Shown here: positions 1 to 17,723 of the stretch, one piece after another
How positions within the stretch are numbered: position 1 is the first letter of the stretch
How the letters are laid out: every line of letters starts with the position of its first letter
Assembly: GCA_001586965.3 (NCBI GenBank)
Contig: LUCW03002170.1
Coordinates: 62,501-102,500, forward strand
Source of the DNA: Sphaeroforma sirkka
Lineage: Eukaryota; Opisthokonta; Ichthyosporea; Ichthyophonida
Length of the DNA stretch: 40,000 nucleotides
Direction of reading: 5' to 3'
Notes under the pieces: generated by a model
What the model was told of the DNA's origin: nothing
Seen by the model: the letters and a program-made list of their open reading frames with translations, nothing else
The model's database searches: none
Translations under genes and position numbers: made by a program

Positions 1-344
1 AGCCCACTGGACTCTTACTATGGAAATAGGCATATAATTTTGATGTGTATATATTATATGTTTGTATATATACGTGCGACGTGCATATAATCTTCAGTAG
101 AAATATGACTGGTTGTCAACTGCACCGTGTGTAATTACCGATAGATATATACTCACAAATGTTCATCTTACATCAATATAATATATTTGTACTATAAAAC
201 ACGTGAAATCCATTTACCGGCTTTTTATCATGTTGAGCAATTTGAATCTTTGATGCGCCGATTTTGAGTCTACGGATACGCTCCCAGCTTTTTTTAAATA
301 TTTTAGCCAAACCTCAATACGTTGTGGTAGTTCAGCATATACGT

Positions 345-573
345 TGAACGCACACGTAAATAGTTGAACCGTTGAAACGTAAAAGTGGGCAAGAAAGGGT
401 CTAACCTATTTCGTGAACGAATTGAACTATATTATGTATGATTGGTTATATATTACACCTCGGAGCCTCATTTTTGCACCTGTACCACACAATAAGAACA
501 AACCAACGTAAACATTTTTAACGTAAACACGAAATTACTGTTTGTATTGATTGTTTTACGTTCTAACGTAAAA
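345..573. promoter_or_regulatory. Cluster of AACGTAAA motifs upstream of sds22
   Basis: AACGTAAAA or AACGTAAAC occurs at 376-384, 505-513, 520-528 and 565-573, and the reverse complement TTTTACGTT at 554-562. A related ACACGTAAA lies at 352-360. The last two copies form a perfect 9-2-9 inverted repeat at 554-573. All lie within 400 bp upstream of the Sds22 start codon at 751. Repetition of one 8-9-mer in both orientations, including a palindrome, is typical of a transcription-factor site cluster. No known factor is assigned, and the regulatory role is inferred. Confidence 0.4.
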
Positions 574-750
574 AATAGAACTTCTGGAATACTTACTTCC
601 TATGACTTCTCTCGAGTTTTGAACCATACGATAGAGTACATGTACTTAGTTCCTGCGAATATATTAAGCACAACCATAAGTACGCGCATACGTACACGTA
701 TATAACCTGCATTCTATCATATAAACCTATTGCGTATATTTACTTTCATA

Positions 751-7021
<6,271 letters not shown>

Positions 7022-7044
7022 TCAAATGCAAGATGCGAATCGAG

Positions 7045-7080
7045 AATAAACTGCTAAGACGCTAGTGATTAGACAATAAA
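7045..7080 (+). terminator. sds22 polyadenylation signals
   Basis: Two AATAAA hexamers at 7045-7050 and 7075-7080 lie 24 and 54 bases after the TAA stop at 7019-7021. This is the expected position for 3' end formation. The actual cleavage site is not visible. Confidence 0.6.
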
Positions 7081-7099
7081 AGTTCATGCTTGGGTCTAA

Positions 7100-8550
7100 A
7101 TCCGTTTGCTGCAATGCTTCGGTAGTCTGAGGCACACAGTAGGGGTGCGCTCAATAATATATCGAACTGAATCTTGCACAAGTGGCTGCACATGCCGTCT
7201 CTTGACCTGACCGTAGAAACTACTCAGTCGATGATAGTGCTCTGAGCTGCATAAAATACTACTTCGTAGATTATTTTAACACTTTTCTCATACCTGCAGG
7301 CTCGAACCTCACCAATAACACCAACCAAATTTAGTGCACCATATACTTGACACCCCTAGTCATAGACCATGCTTGCCGCTGGCACACCAATTACGAGGCA
7401 CGATTTCAGAGGATATTCATATCTGTCATTAGAAAACAGATCAGTCACTTTTAGTTTCTGCTCAATATGTAGTCGGCAACCGCAGCCTATATACACGAGA
7501 AGTTTTGATTGGAGGGCACCAAAGTTGAGACACGTTGCTCTATAATGAGATGGCTGGCGAAATTGCGGACCCACACCTAAATAACTAAATGTGTAGGTTT
7601 TTTGTAAGACCCTGTTGGGTGTTCTCTTCAGTACACTGCCCATGCAGAAAAGGACATCGGATATCGCCATAATGCTGTGGAATCGATGGACTTGCTGTGT
7701 ATTACACTTCGTAGTGTATATCCTTATTCCCACCCCTTCGAAGGAACGCAAAGTTTACTATATCAGTAGAGATATATCTGAAGGTAGCTTTCTGGATCAC
7801 TTGACCCTGCCCCACCCCCGGCCAATCGGAGACCGTAGAAATTTTCTAATGCGGTTTTATTTAGCCCAGACCACACCACCTGTCCGATAGTTAAGTAGTA
7901 CATATTGTAACCCTAATAGTAGCGCGGTGTCCCACTATGAGGGAATCTACAAGGGTGAAGTTAAATTAGTATAAATGCTTTATATTACTACTACACAGCG
8001 CACTCCCGCTGTGGTATATTGGTGCCCGTGATAAGATGTTAGTTAAAGAATAATTATATATGATACAAACGCGTTTTATATGTATCTGCAATCAGTCACC
8101 TATTTTGGTCTCAACTTGATGATTTGGAAATATGCCTCATATGCGCACCACCGAGCTTTGGCTAAGTTGTTTTCTCCTTTTTTTTTTTTTTGCAGTTTTG
8201 GGTAGCATCTTGTTTATTGCATTCTAGAGTATTTGTATGCGGTTCCAAATGGAACTTTGAATCTTTATATTATTATGTTACTAATTTTGTCCTAAATATT
8301 TCAGAATGGATATGTAAAGAGATAGGGAATAACTTTTCCTTCACGCTGTTTCGGGACAATTCTGGTTTCTCCTGTTCGTACAGAACGACACCCCAAGATT
8401 TCTTTTCAGCCCTGTTCGTTCCCTGGAAGAAACTACCGATCTTGTTGAACAGAGCCTGAGTTTGAACGCGAGTCACTGAGAATGCCCCTTGATGACTCCC
8501 TTTAGATTATGGACAACCAATATAGTAACCTCCTATCAACCATTACTGAA
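7100..8550. other. Intergenic stretch without a recognisable gene
   Basis: The only long open frame is a 131-codon one on the minus strand (7356-7751). It has no recognisable domain and no splice or repeat support. A run of T at 8178-8191 and scattered short frames are the only other structures seen. Confidence 0.5.
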
Positions 8551-9800
8551 TAATGCTTCCTAGCACGAACTCGCCCTCTAAGCCTCCCAAGATCGTCGTT
8601 GGCGTCAACCTTGATCACTGGTTATCTGAAACATGGCAGTCACATCTATCTCTAAAATGGATCTTACTACGACCCTCTGTCACGCTGAACCCGACGCCCT
8701 CGTTTCGGACCTAAATGAGTCATATTTAGACGTAATAAAACACCCAGTTCAGATTGAACTTTTGCCCGAAAGGCCACCATCGCCGAAAACGACTACGTCC
8801 TCATGCTAAGCACCGAGACCCATAATCTGATAGTTCATAAAGAACCATGTATAGCATAATTTATTCACACCTCTTCTGAGGGTTTGTATGCACAATGCTT
8901 ACCTTGTGCCTACACATGGCTAAGCTATGCTAATGAACTGTGTATCAGTACCATGAGGACACTATGACAGGGGACAGTTCTGAGTGACGTACTATTTTAT
9001 GTAGCGAACTGTAGTTGCATTTGAAATATCAATGTCTATATTGATTTTGGTCTAACACCTCAATTTCAAGGACCCTGATAAATACCACGCTGTCAAGAAC
9101 CTAATCATTGCCACCATATCGCTCTCCGCCTCAAGCTGGCCTTTGCCATCAAGCAGTCTCATCCATGGACACTGCTCCAGCTTCTGAATTACTTCCTCAA
9201 GTACCAATCTTGCAGCATCTACGACATCATTGACACTGCTTCTCTCCACCTACTGTCTCGTAAACAGGATCAATCGCTCTGGGCCTGGTCACATCGCATT
9301 GAGGACACACTTCTCAGCGGCAAGGTCCAGAGTACCACGTGCTCTCCGAGCGTTGCGCAGAGTGTCATCATTGATGGTCTCTCCGAATCCGATAGAAAAC
9401 GAAAAGTACACTACAACAGCAGCAGCACAGCAGCAGTTCAACTCACCATGCACGAGATCGTCCGGTTGCCCGGCGTACCATGCAAAGGAGTGCACTAAGG
9501 CTTGTAGCAAGTGTGGTCAGACTACTTCAAGTCCTCAGGATGAAATCGCAAAAGAACATGTAGACAATGTATGCAGTAAAAGAGCGAATAAAAAGAACTT
9601 TAAATATTTGCTTTCTACCCTTTTTATTGCTCAAATACTCATACCAGCTGCCTATAGAACGTCCGCCAGCCCCCACAATAATGAATCTTTTGTAATCGAC
9701 GGTGGCGCTATAGTCAACTACATGAATCTCTCGGCTCGACTACTAATAACCAATGTGGAAACTGACAACGTCCCCCTCAAACTACTGATAATGACATGAA
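8551..9800 (+). pseudogene. Decayed gag-protease fragment of an LTR retrotransposon
   Basis: Coding-like stretches in shifting frames resemble a retrotransposon Gag followed by protease. A frame from 8633 gives a 58-codon N-terminal piece. Around 9050-9420 a helical Gag-like stretch can be read (NFKDPDKYHAVKNL, then HLLSRKQDQSLWAWSHRIED after a shift). The region 9460-9530 encodes a cysteine/histidine-rich segment (CPAYHAKECTKACSKCG) like a degenerate zinc knuckle. At 9685-9730 the motif FVIDGGAIVNYM resembles a retropepsin active site with DGGA in place of DSGA. Stops and frame changes show it is dead. No LTRs, integrase or RT were found beside it, so the Copia versus Ty3 class is open. Confidence 0.4.
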
Positions 9801-10154
9801 AATTATACATCCTTACTTATTTGGACCCTGGCTTTTTCCAAGCTCTCATCACGCGAATGATACACAAACCGCTGGATCCCCATACAAAACCTCGGCACGG
9901 AACTTCAGTTGACTCTCCTTACTACTATACTCTGCCTACCGAGAACTATTGGCGCTTATTACGTCATCAAGTAAAAAGGATGCAGCGTATAAGAACCTAT
10001 CAAAGGAAAAACTCAGTACTTACGTTTATTAGAAAGGTAGGACACGATTTATGATAAACTCAGGCCCCGTTCAGCAAGGCAGGTAGTTCCTTCCTGAAAA
10101 CGAAAAGGGCCAGAAAGGACCCCCTCGGGTAGAGTACTGTGCAATATGCGGTTA

Positions 10155-10190
10155 CTAATGTAATACAAGAATTACACTAATTTTGTGTTA
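10155..10190. repeat. Short imperfect inverted repeat
   Basis: TGTAATACAAGA and the downstream TTTTGTGTTACA form a 12-bp imperfect stem around an AT-rich loop. It lies just upstream of the 260-bp tandem duplication and has no assigned role. Confidence 0.3.
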
Positions 10191-10330
10191 CATTTTTTTG
10201 CTAGATGGGCATGTAGGGATATGAGAAAACTTCTCTTCGCGTTGCGCCTTCTAAGACTGTGAAGATTGTTAAATTGTCAGTTCTGCACGCCACATCAAAT
10301 CTGTGCCACCTTTCCGTGATACAGCTTTAT

Positions 10331-10830
10331 CCTAATTACGAAATTTTGATGACAAGACGATTTTACAGCAATTATGACACAAAGTACTTTCCAATGTGAA
10401 TTTGATTCTTTTCTGTAATATTTGTGATGCACGTGATATGCGTTGTTTATCGGTTATTTTTTTTCCTTTCTCCGACGTATGGCATTGACTTCAATCCTGC
10501 TTATGGCTGATATATCAATCGTCATGTCGTGCTGTATTGCATGCAGAATTGACAATATTTACTTCTATCGTGTATGAAAGTGTAAATTAAATCCTAATTA
10601 CGCAATCTTAGCGAGATGACGATTCACAGCAATTTGATATGACAGCCAATACGAATTTTTTATTCTATTTCTGTAGTACTTGTGATGTACGTAATATGCG
10701 CCGTTTATCGAATATTTTCCTCTTTCCCCGACATGTGGTGTTTTAACTTCAATTCTGCTTATGCCACATTTATCGATCGTCACAAAATCGTTAAATAAAT
10801 ATATTGTGTATGAAAAAGCGAAATCATATA
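10331..10830. repeat. Two-copy ~260-bp imperfect tandem duplication
   Basis: CCTAATTACG opens copies at 10331 and 10593. Both continue with an ACGATT...ACAGCAATT block, a TTTCTGTA(A/G)TA block, TTGTGATG(C/T)ACGT, a CGTTTATCG block and CTTCAAT(C/T)CTGCTTATG near the end. Divergence is substantial, so the duplication is old. No coding potential is evident. Confidence 0.75.
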
Positions 10831-11500
10831 CGACATCCTACTAAATTCTACGTGGCCTACAGAGCCAAATAGAATGCGAAGGAGAGTCTAAAGGTTCGTC
10901 ATATTATCCTTTGAATATAGTTAAATCAGAAAAGACTGATAAAAAAGAAGTTCTCGTATGTATTCAAGATGAGTTGCTGTAGATTTGTTATCAAATTCCG
11001 CTTTAAACTCTATATGCAATAGCTTCGTTTTTGGAAGCTGATCTCGGTGCTGCGGAATTGTGGCGCGGAGGAACAATCTTCTTACGATCTAATCAGCTGT
11101 GTCCATCAACGTTTTAGGGTTATACGGCGCTGAACGCAGAATATTACGGAATGTCTTACACTTTTTTTTTTGTTTGTTTTTTTGTCAAAATTTATTTAGA
11201 GGGTGGGCCATAATCTGAGGTCGAATTTACGATCCATAGTCACATATTAGATATATTATAGAGCTGTATTGTTCTGTGGGAGAATATAAATTTCATACCA
11301 AGCGTTAAAGGCTGCGAAGAGCATACCAAAAGACCGATCTCATAGTTACCCTTATCGGGAAATTGAATCAATTTCGTTCATGATCTCATCTAGAATTGGG
11401 GCTACAGTAAGCCATTTGGATAGGGATAATATTATATATTTCAAAAAAAGATAACTTACAATGTATGTATGTTACAATGTACGAACATACGGTATGGCTC

Positions 11501-12184
11501 TCATAGCCGTTGTAGTGGTTCGGGCAAGATCGATGGAAAGAAGTGGTCAGTAAATTCCCGTTTAAAGCTTGGGCCAAGTGAGTCGACGATGGAGGAGGAT
11601 GGGGGTGCGCCAATGCCGCACCAGACCACGGATGCATTCGGTATGTGCTGACTGGCCTGGATCGGAAGTATCATAGGCGACACCAACAAGCGCGATGATT
11701 TGGGTTGAACCGAAATTTGGAAGTAGTACTTCAACAGTGTGATTAGCCGGGGTATGGGGAACATCTGTTGATGCGTCAGAGACGGGTGAGGGTACGGTGG
11801 TTCTTCTACATGCTGGAGAAAAGATCCAAGGTGTTCGTGAAGGGTCCAGATACCGTTGAAGTCGTGGCACTTCTGTAATTGCTGGAGGAGGTCAGGGCCA
11901 ATGGGCGGCAGTTTCGGGCCTACCAAGATGCGTCGAATCAGTTGTTGGATGCAGGTAAAGTGACTGGTGGTGAGCTTGTGGCTACCGGGGCAGACAGGAC
12001 AGAGACAGCCGTCGGTGCGGTAGTCGAGCAATGTGAACATGTACGTATTCGTTACAATCATAACACAGAGCCGGATTGGTGTAGGCTCGAGGCAGCGGTT
12101 GAAGCTGTCGTGTCTGGCTTTGTTCCGGTTTGAGGTTGGCGGTTTACCCATTACCAGTTGGTAGTAGTATTGGCGCCGGGCCAT
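11501..12184 (-). pseudogene. LINE ORF2 C-terminal region
   Basis: An open frame of 227 codons contains CLCPVCPGSHKLTTSHFTCI, a cysteine/histidine cluster of the type often found at the C-terminus of LINE ORF2 proteins (CxxC...H...C). Upstream (12500-13150, minus) there are further coding-like but broken stretches. About 330 bp of non-coding sequence then leads to the A-rich tract at 11163-11187. The domain is presumed to bind nucleic acid, by analogy only. Confidence 0.45.
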
Positions 12185-13330
12185 TGCCGCTATCTCCTTG
12201 TTGGACCAGCGTTTTGTTGAGTTCTTCCTGGTGTCGTCACAGCGTTATGCAGAGTGCTACATGGCCGGGTGTACGGAAGCGGGAGCGGAGCTTGGGAGGT
12301 ATTAGTCCTATTAGAAATAAGTAGCCATTGGCGGACAGCGAAGGTCTACCGATGTGTAGAGGGGGAAGCGCACGAGGTGGGATGATAGTCAGAAGGAGAG
12401 CATTGGGGAGATTTCTAGAGGGAGCCCTGGTATGAAAACCAACGGCTCCAAAAGGAGAACGAGCTGCATGGCCAGCTCTGCTGAGGATGTGGCCATCTGG
12501 AATTCAGTTTTTGTCATATGGTGGTACTTTGGGTATAGAGAAGGGCGTGAAGGATGGGTGATTATTGGAGTGTGGGGCTAGCACTTTTGTGATGTGTAGG
12601 TGTGCGATAATAGGTAGAATAAAGAAGGTAGACGTGATGTTAAGCTTTAGAGTGGTGATGATTGGAATAGAAAGGAATGGAGTTGGTATATAGTATTGTA
12701 GATGGGAATGTATATGTGCTAGGGACAACCAGCAATTGTCTAGTACTAAATTTAGAAGTAAGTTGTCGGGAGCGGATAAAAAGACTCGTGAGGCGGAGGA
12801 GGGTGGGGTGGATGCATAGTGAGTGGGATAGGGTAATTGTTGTGTGTGGGTGTGTGGGTCAAGCGATGCCGATGAGAGCCCCTTCTGTATTTGAGTCGGT
12901 AGTAAACCAGTAGGTTTGGTAGTGCCAGAGAAATTTGGCAATGATCGCTGTAGAATCGAACCTTTTGCCCATCTTCATACGTTTTGTCAAAGCAAGGTCT
13001 CTGCCCAGCAGCTCCATTTTGTGAGCGCGCACAGCCAAATGCCAGTTGGCTGCAGGATATCGATTTTTGTTCGCAGTACGGTATTGGGCTTATTTTTCGA
13101 CCATAGCTAAGTATGTCTGATGTATATAGCCACGGTGTGCTAGGCAAGCGAAAGGGAATCAGAGACCATGTGCTGGAGTTGGTTTGAAAGGGGGCAGTAG
13201 GTTACGTTGATAAATTCTAGATGTATACCATCTACTTCCGGATCGGAGTTTGTCTCTCCTCGTATGATTTCACCACAGTGTAGAGGTGAACGACGATTCC
13301 ACAACTCGAGCTTATAGGTGAGTATAACTC

Positions 13331-13412
13331 CAGCGGATACCCTAGCTTATGGGGGGGTGGTGAAAACATACCAGCGGATACCCTAGCTTTTTGGGAGGTA
13401 AAAATATACCAG
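13331..13412. repeat. Two-copy ~40-bp tandem repeat
   Basis: CCAGCGGATACCCTAGCTT occurs at about 13331 and 13371, and a third partial ATACCAGC follows. It lies within the decayed LINE C-terminal half. Confidence 0.6.
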
Positions 13413-13977
13413 CACAGCCGGAATGGTTCAAAAGACCAGTTTCCAAGGCACGAACTTACTCAGCAGAAGGATTTTCATTAGTTTTTTTTTAATACTTAAT
13501 ATTTTGTTTAATTTACACTACTAGTTTTATTTGTTTAATTTTCAATAGTTTAAGAGGTCATTTTTTTTTTAAAACTCTTCAATCACTGGTGACGCTTGAG
13601 TTTGAGGGGAGTGTAGTAAAAATCCCTTTAAACCACTATCAGTGTGGAGTTAGAATTAGTTTACAATTAATTCACATGAGGTGAAATATTTGTAGACCGC
13701 GTAGACAATCAAATATAAGAACAAATACACCGCACTGAGCCTCAGGGAGGCTCAGGATATTTTAGTATCGTATTTTGATGTCTTTACTACAGATCTGTTT
13801 ACTACAATTCCACCTTTGTGAATAGGGAGTCAGAGACATCTATATGTTGAGACAATAGGAATGGGACCAAGGTCTGAGTCCGGAGGACGGTCGGTGTGAC
13901 ATCCAGGGATGTATCCACATCTGCTCCGATTGAACTCCAAGTTAAATCATGTTAAATTTATACGCTCACCTATAGCA

Positions 13978-14604
13978 CTAGATGGAGAAAAACAGAGTGA
14001 TGCATTTCTGCAAATGGGTTTTAGGTCTCATAGGATCAATGTATACAGTGAAGAGAAGGGGCATCAAGGGGGAGCCCTGTGGAAGTTCCCTGTGTCGGAT
14101 AAATCCCGGGTATAGGGTGTTTTGGTAGAGTACCTTCACACTATAATTTTTTGTATAGGGATTTACATAAAGTAATGACTGGCGGGGGCTGGCTTGTAGG
14201 AGATGAGTAAGCTTATCGTGATTGACACGGTCGTAAGCTTGCTTAAGATCTAGAAAAATGAGTTGGTTACGACGTCGAGTTCCTTGATACCGAATGCGGC
14301 GGGCTATACACTCATGGAGGGTGAGGGCGTGCCCAATTGCTGAGAATTTAGGTCTGTAGCCTGTCCGGGATCGATTAAAACGAACAAGAACTCGTTCTGC
14401 TGGTGACTTTGGCTTCTTCATTTTTGGAATCGAAACTGTTAGGAGATATTTCCATGTGTTGGGGTATTCTCTAGTATGAACCATTTGTTTGAATAAGGTA
14501 CAGAGCATTTGGACAAAGGGCGAGTCGGGGTTCAGTTTTCCGCGAAGGCTGTGATATTTGTGGTCCAAGGGGTGAGTCTCTAGGCATGCTTTAAGAAAGT
14601 CCAT
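13978..14604 (-). pseudogene. LINE reverse transcriptase fragment
   Basis: An open 208-codon frame carries the fingers and palm of a non-LTR RT. It has a PNTWKYLLTVSIPKMKK block, YRPKFSAIGHALTLHECIARR, then FLDLKQAYDRVNHDKLTHLL (plus-strand 14207-14264) with the first catalytic Asp, and GSPLMPLLFTVYIDPM, corresponding to the conserved 'G.PLSPLLFxxYI' motif. The (F/Y)xDD box expected some 30-40 residues later is not visible before the frame stops. The frame belongs to the LINE that runs leftwards through this region. Confidence 0.8.
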
Positions 14605-14787
14605 ATGAATACCGTCGGGGCCTCCCTATCGAGCTGGGTAGTTGGTAATGGATGTGTTGGAGGATGTCTAGTGCGACAGAGTTGTCAACCGTAGGGATTG
14701 TTGAGGGGTTGTCGTCTGTTGTAGCTACCGAGGGAGCAAATAGATTCTGAAGATGATAGGAAATTGAGAGCGGTGTATTTAGGTCTG

Positions 14788-15208
14788 GGAGTGCAGCACT
14801 AGTTGGGCCCTGGGTTAAAGTATTAGGTTGGGAAGAGGACTTCTTGAAACGGCTATATGTAGGCGGATAAGGGTTTTCCGGCTGTGGCACGGTGCGGTGA
14901 GAGGGATGGCAGTGCTGAGACAGGTGAGGCTGTCGGTGCGTAGGAGTGCAGAATTCCTGCTTGCAGGTGCCACAGTCTGTCCACTATTTTTTTTTGGAAG
15001 TGCAGCACCAATTGGGCCCTGGGTTAAAGTATTAGGTTGGGAAAAGGACTTCTTGAAACGGCTATATGTAGACGGATAGGGGTTTCCCGGCTGTGGCACG
15101 GTGCGGGGAGAGGGATGACAGTGTTGAGACAGGTGAGGCTGTCGGAGCGTAGGAATGCAGAATTTCTGCTTGCAGGCACCACAGTCTGTCCATTATTTTG
15201 TGGAAGGT
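14788..15208. repeat. 209-bp tandem duplication inside the LINE
   Basis: The segment beginning GTGCAGCAC at 14791 recurs at 15000, an offset of 209 bp. Both copies include TTGGGCCCTGGGTTAAAG, ACTTCTTGAAACGGCTATATG, GGCTGTGGCACGGTGCGG and CCACAGTCTGTCCA. Since 209 is not a multiple of three, the duplication shifts the minus-strand reading frame. The left copy ends in a T-run (14986-14995) that the right copy lacks. Confidence 0.9.
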
Positions 15209-15429
15209 TACGGATGGGTTATTGGCAGCGAGCAGAGAGAGCCAAACCTTAGCTTGTTGGCGGACCATTTGTAAGACATGTTTCCTGTTAAATTCTGATT
15301 TCCAGAATTTGTAATCTATTCTGAAGTTTTTAAATCCCTGTGAAGGAGTACCGCCTTTGTTTCGCGTGAGGGGGGCCTGGGTGTGGTCTCGGAGCACACA
15401 GAGAAGGGGGGGACTAAGGGGGCACCTCA

Positions 15430-16025
15430 GTGAGATGAAGTGTCGGTGATCGGACAAGATGGTAGAGGGCATGGTGTTATAATTTACATCGACTTGTCGA
15501 CAGTCGGTAAAAAAATTGTCTTTAGTATTAGGTGACCTATTAGCACAGTTGGCATGGAAGAGGTGCATGGTTCTCAATCAGTTTCTGACGTTCTAGGCTC
15601 GTGACCGGGGATCGGGAGCTGGGGCCGTACAGTGTGTGTGGATGGTATTGTTCAGATCTCAACCAATGATGTTAGCTTGCGAGTTATTTATCATGAGTAG
15701 GGTGTTCATGACTTCATGTGTGCGAAGTCGGGGTCAGAGATGTACTCCCACTATGTTGAAATGGAATAGTTTGACTATCATAAGGAAGTGGTAATGAAGT
15801 TGAACCTCGGAGAAGTGGGAACGGAGGTGGCGGGAGAGGATCATAACACCGCCACTATTTGGGTGTGTTATCAGCGGTGGAGTTTGTCCAATGACGTTTG
15901 CAATTAATGTTTGATCAAAATATTGTTGGAATGACTTCATTGCGAGTGAGACGACGGCTTCAACGTTGAGATCGGCTATGCCTCGGGCATTAAACGTACT
16001 TATGTGTAAACCTTGATTATCATTA
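15430..16025 (-). pseudogene. LINE endonuclease domain (APE-like), broken
   Basis: The domain opens with LHISTFNARGIADL (around 16020 downwards), the usual 'NxRG' start of LINE endonucleases. It continues with SGGVMILSRHLRSHF near 15840 and a segment ANIIGW at the position of the GDFN motif. It ends with SDHRHFISLR, whose SDH lies at 15446-15454 and matches the conserved catalytic SDH. The enzyme nicks target DNA to prime reverse transcription. Stops and frame shifts between these motifs show the copy is inactive. Confidence 0.7.
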
Positions 16026-16294
16026 ATTATAGTAATTGGAGTGTGATCGTCTACGGTGGGTCTGGGCTTTGGGTTTTGTGAACTTTCCTTGCGAGTCTGT
16101 TGTAGAGTGATGAGAATTGCTCTTTAGTGCTTAGCTTACGTGATGCTTTCGGCGGTTGGAGATTTTTGAGCACTGGTTGTAGTGTTCGGGGTCGACTCTG
16201 TGGGGCTTGAAGTGGTTGGCTCTGTCTTTATTTCTACATTGGAGGACTCTTGTGGGCCAGGGTTAATCTCATTGGGGGGGGGTTGGGGGGTAAG

Positions 16295-17416
16295 TCAATC
16301 GAAGCCTAGCTGTTTGCTACGGATCAGTGTGAGACCTTTAGAGTGAGCGTTATTGTTTAGCTGCCAACGGAGAGTTTGGACAGCCGCTTGAGGTACCAGC
16401 CAAGCATCGGATTCACGAATTATTACTTCAATGGGTGGGTATTGGAACGTTGTAGAGTTCGGAGATGTTTTGTACTGATCACTGTTAACCAAGATTGTCT
16501 ACCAAGCATAAAACTACGGTCAAACACCGGAGGCTCAACAAGGTTTATCCCAGAATCAACCAAGGAGAGAATCTAAACTCAGAGAGGGACACAGAAATAT
16601 CACAGATGGATATTAATTTCGGAGCCGAAGTGCCGGGAGTACGGAAACATCATTATAGAAAATTTCTGATGGTCATAATGGCATCCCTAAATATCGGAAG
16701 AGTACAATCTAAACGTATAAGGCCAAAGATTACAATGAAAGCCACGATCAGTTGAAGACGTGGCAACACTGCCTTTGGATTGGATCATAGATTAAGTGAG
16801 AAATTTTTCACTTTAAGAGGTGTTTTTTATTGGCTCAAGGATTACGAGTCCAATGCATATAATAGCAGGGACTCAAATCAAATAAATACCAATTATTCAC
16901 TTAAAACTTAAAACACTTAAAGATACTTTAATATCTGAGAACAATATTTTGTAGGCTCTGCTTGATTGTAGAAATGGGCTTATCAATTGGCGATGACTTG
17001 AAATAGAGCGCTACTGTAGCGATATTGGAGGCATTCATATGTTAGAGACGGATTTAGGGTTGAGAATCGTTGAAGAGGACGTTGCTTGTGTCCGGAGTGA
17101 GCTTCAGGGGAGCACGTCGGGCTTCTTTAGAGCGAACTATGTTTCGAAACGAGATTGGATGAGGCGTCGGTGGAGGTGGTTGGGGAGCGCGGGTGATGAT
17201 GCATAGTTTGTTCAATAGTATTTGAAATCGATGAATAATTTTCCTATCTCTGGTATTTATGAAATTTCAGGGGGAAACATTGTTGTGATTTTTGTTAGAC
17301 ATGAGAGGAGCTCAGGTATGGACGTATTTGTGTTTGGTGGATTGAGAACAGGCTCGGAGCCAGGGGTTGGGATCATGATTATTGAGAACACGCTAGTGAT
17401 TAGAATAAAGTTGTAA
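16295..17416 (-). pseudogene. Possible LINE ORF1 and ORF1/ORF2 linker
   Basis: Minus-strand open stretches at 17041-17416 encode a segment with PQPPPPTPHP and a basic patch (RSKEARRAPLK), with one stop near 17258. A second stretch at 16295-16492 ends in RSKQLGFD and a stop. Between the second stretch and the endonuclease lies a Pro/Ser/Thr-rich linker. Position directly upstream of the endonuclease suggests ORF1 or the start of ORF2. No zinc knuckle or RRM is clear, so the assignment rests on position. Confidence 0.35.
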
Positions 17417-17620
17417 TCGATGTGAACCTCATGAACAAAAAAAATATATGGACTACAAAAATATATGCATATATTATTCTGGAACAGGGAGTAGATCCAG
17501 GTTTGTTTTTTTTACAGAATCACGTGTCCCAGAATGAATCACCCAGTGATTTAATCAGGGACTCACTGATTGTGTAAAAAAAAAAAATCTGTCCTAACAA
17601 CTCGAAACTTGTACTTGTAC

Positions 17621-17628
17621 TATAAAAG
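17621..17628 (+). promoter_or_regulatory. TATA box of the DIRS-like element
   Basis: TATAAAAG lies about 100 bp upstream of the ATG at 17724 that opens the gag-like frame. The sequence between is a pyrimidine-rich leader (CTCATCCTTTTTTCCTCC). This looks like a core promoter of a retrotransposon terminal repeat. Confidence 0.5.
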
Positions 17629-17723
17629 GATGAAAGACAGGGCACTATCTCTCATCCTTTTTTCCTCCTATTAACGGTAGAAGTTTTCGTTATCTAAAAA
17701 ACTTACTATTCACAACCATTGTC

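Larger units (their letters stand above)
11160..17440 (-). mobile_element. Degenerate LINE-type non-LTR retrotransposon
   Basis: Reading leftwards on the minus strand the order is an open proline-rich stretch (possible ORF1), an APE-type endonuclease, reverse transcriptase, a C-terminal region, and an A-rich tract that shows as T-runs at 11163-11187 on the plus strand. This is the standard order of an autonomous LINE. Frames are broken at many points, and a 209-bp internal tandem duplication (14788-15208) disrupts the segment between endonuclease and RT. The base composition is richer in GC than the flanks. The end points are approximate because no target-site duplication was identified. Confidence 0.75.

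Noticed and set aside
7356..7751. 131-codon minus-strand frame as a host gene
   Set aside because: No domain, no splice context and no codon pattern distinguishes it from chance in this intergenic region.
8190..8459. 89-codon plus-strand frame after a T-run
   Set aside because: Protein-like in places but without any motif; the opposite strand is also open for 67 codons over the same bases, so it is not supported as coding.
11879..12324. Plus-strand open frames opposite the LINE C-terminal region
   Set aside because: The minus-strand frame has the Cys/His cluster and continuity with the LINE; the plus-strand frames have no recognisable feature.
14828..15252. Plus-strand frames (83 and 71 codons) that resemble each other
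   Set aside because: Their similarity comes from the 209-bp tandem duplication, and they are shadows of the minus-strand LINE.
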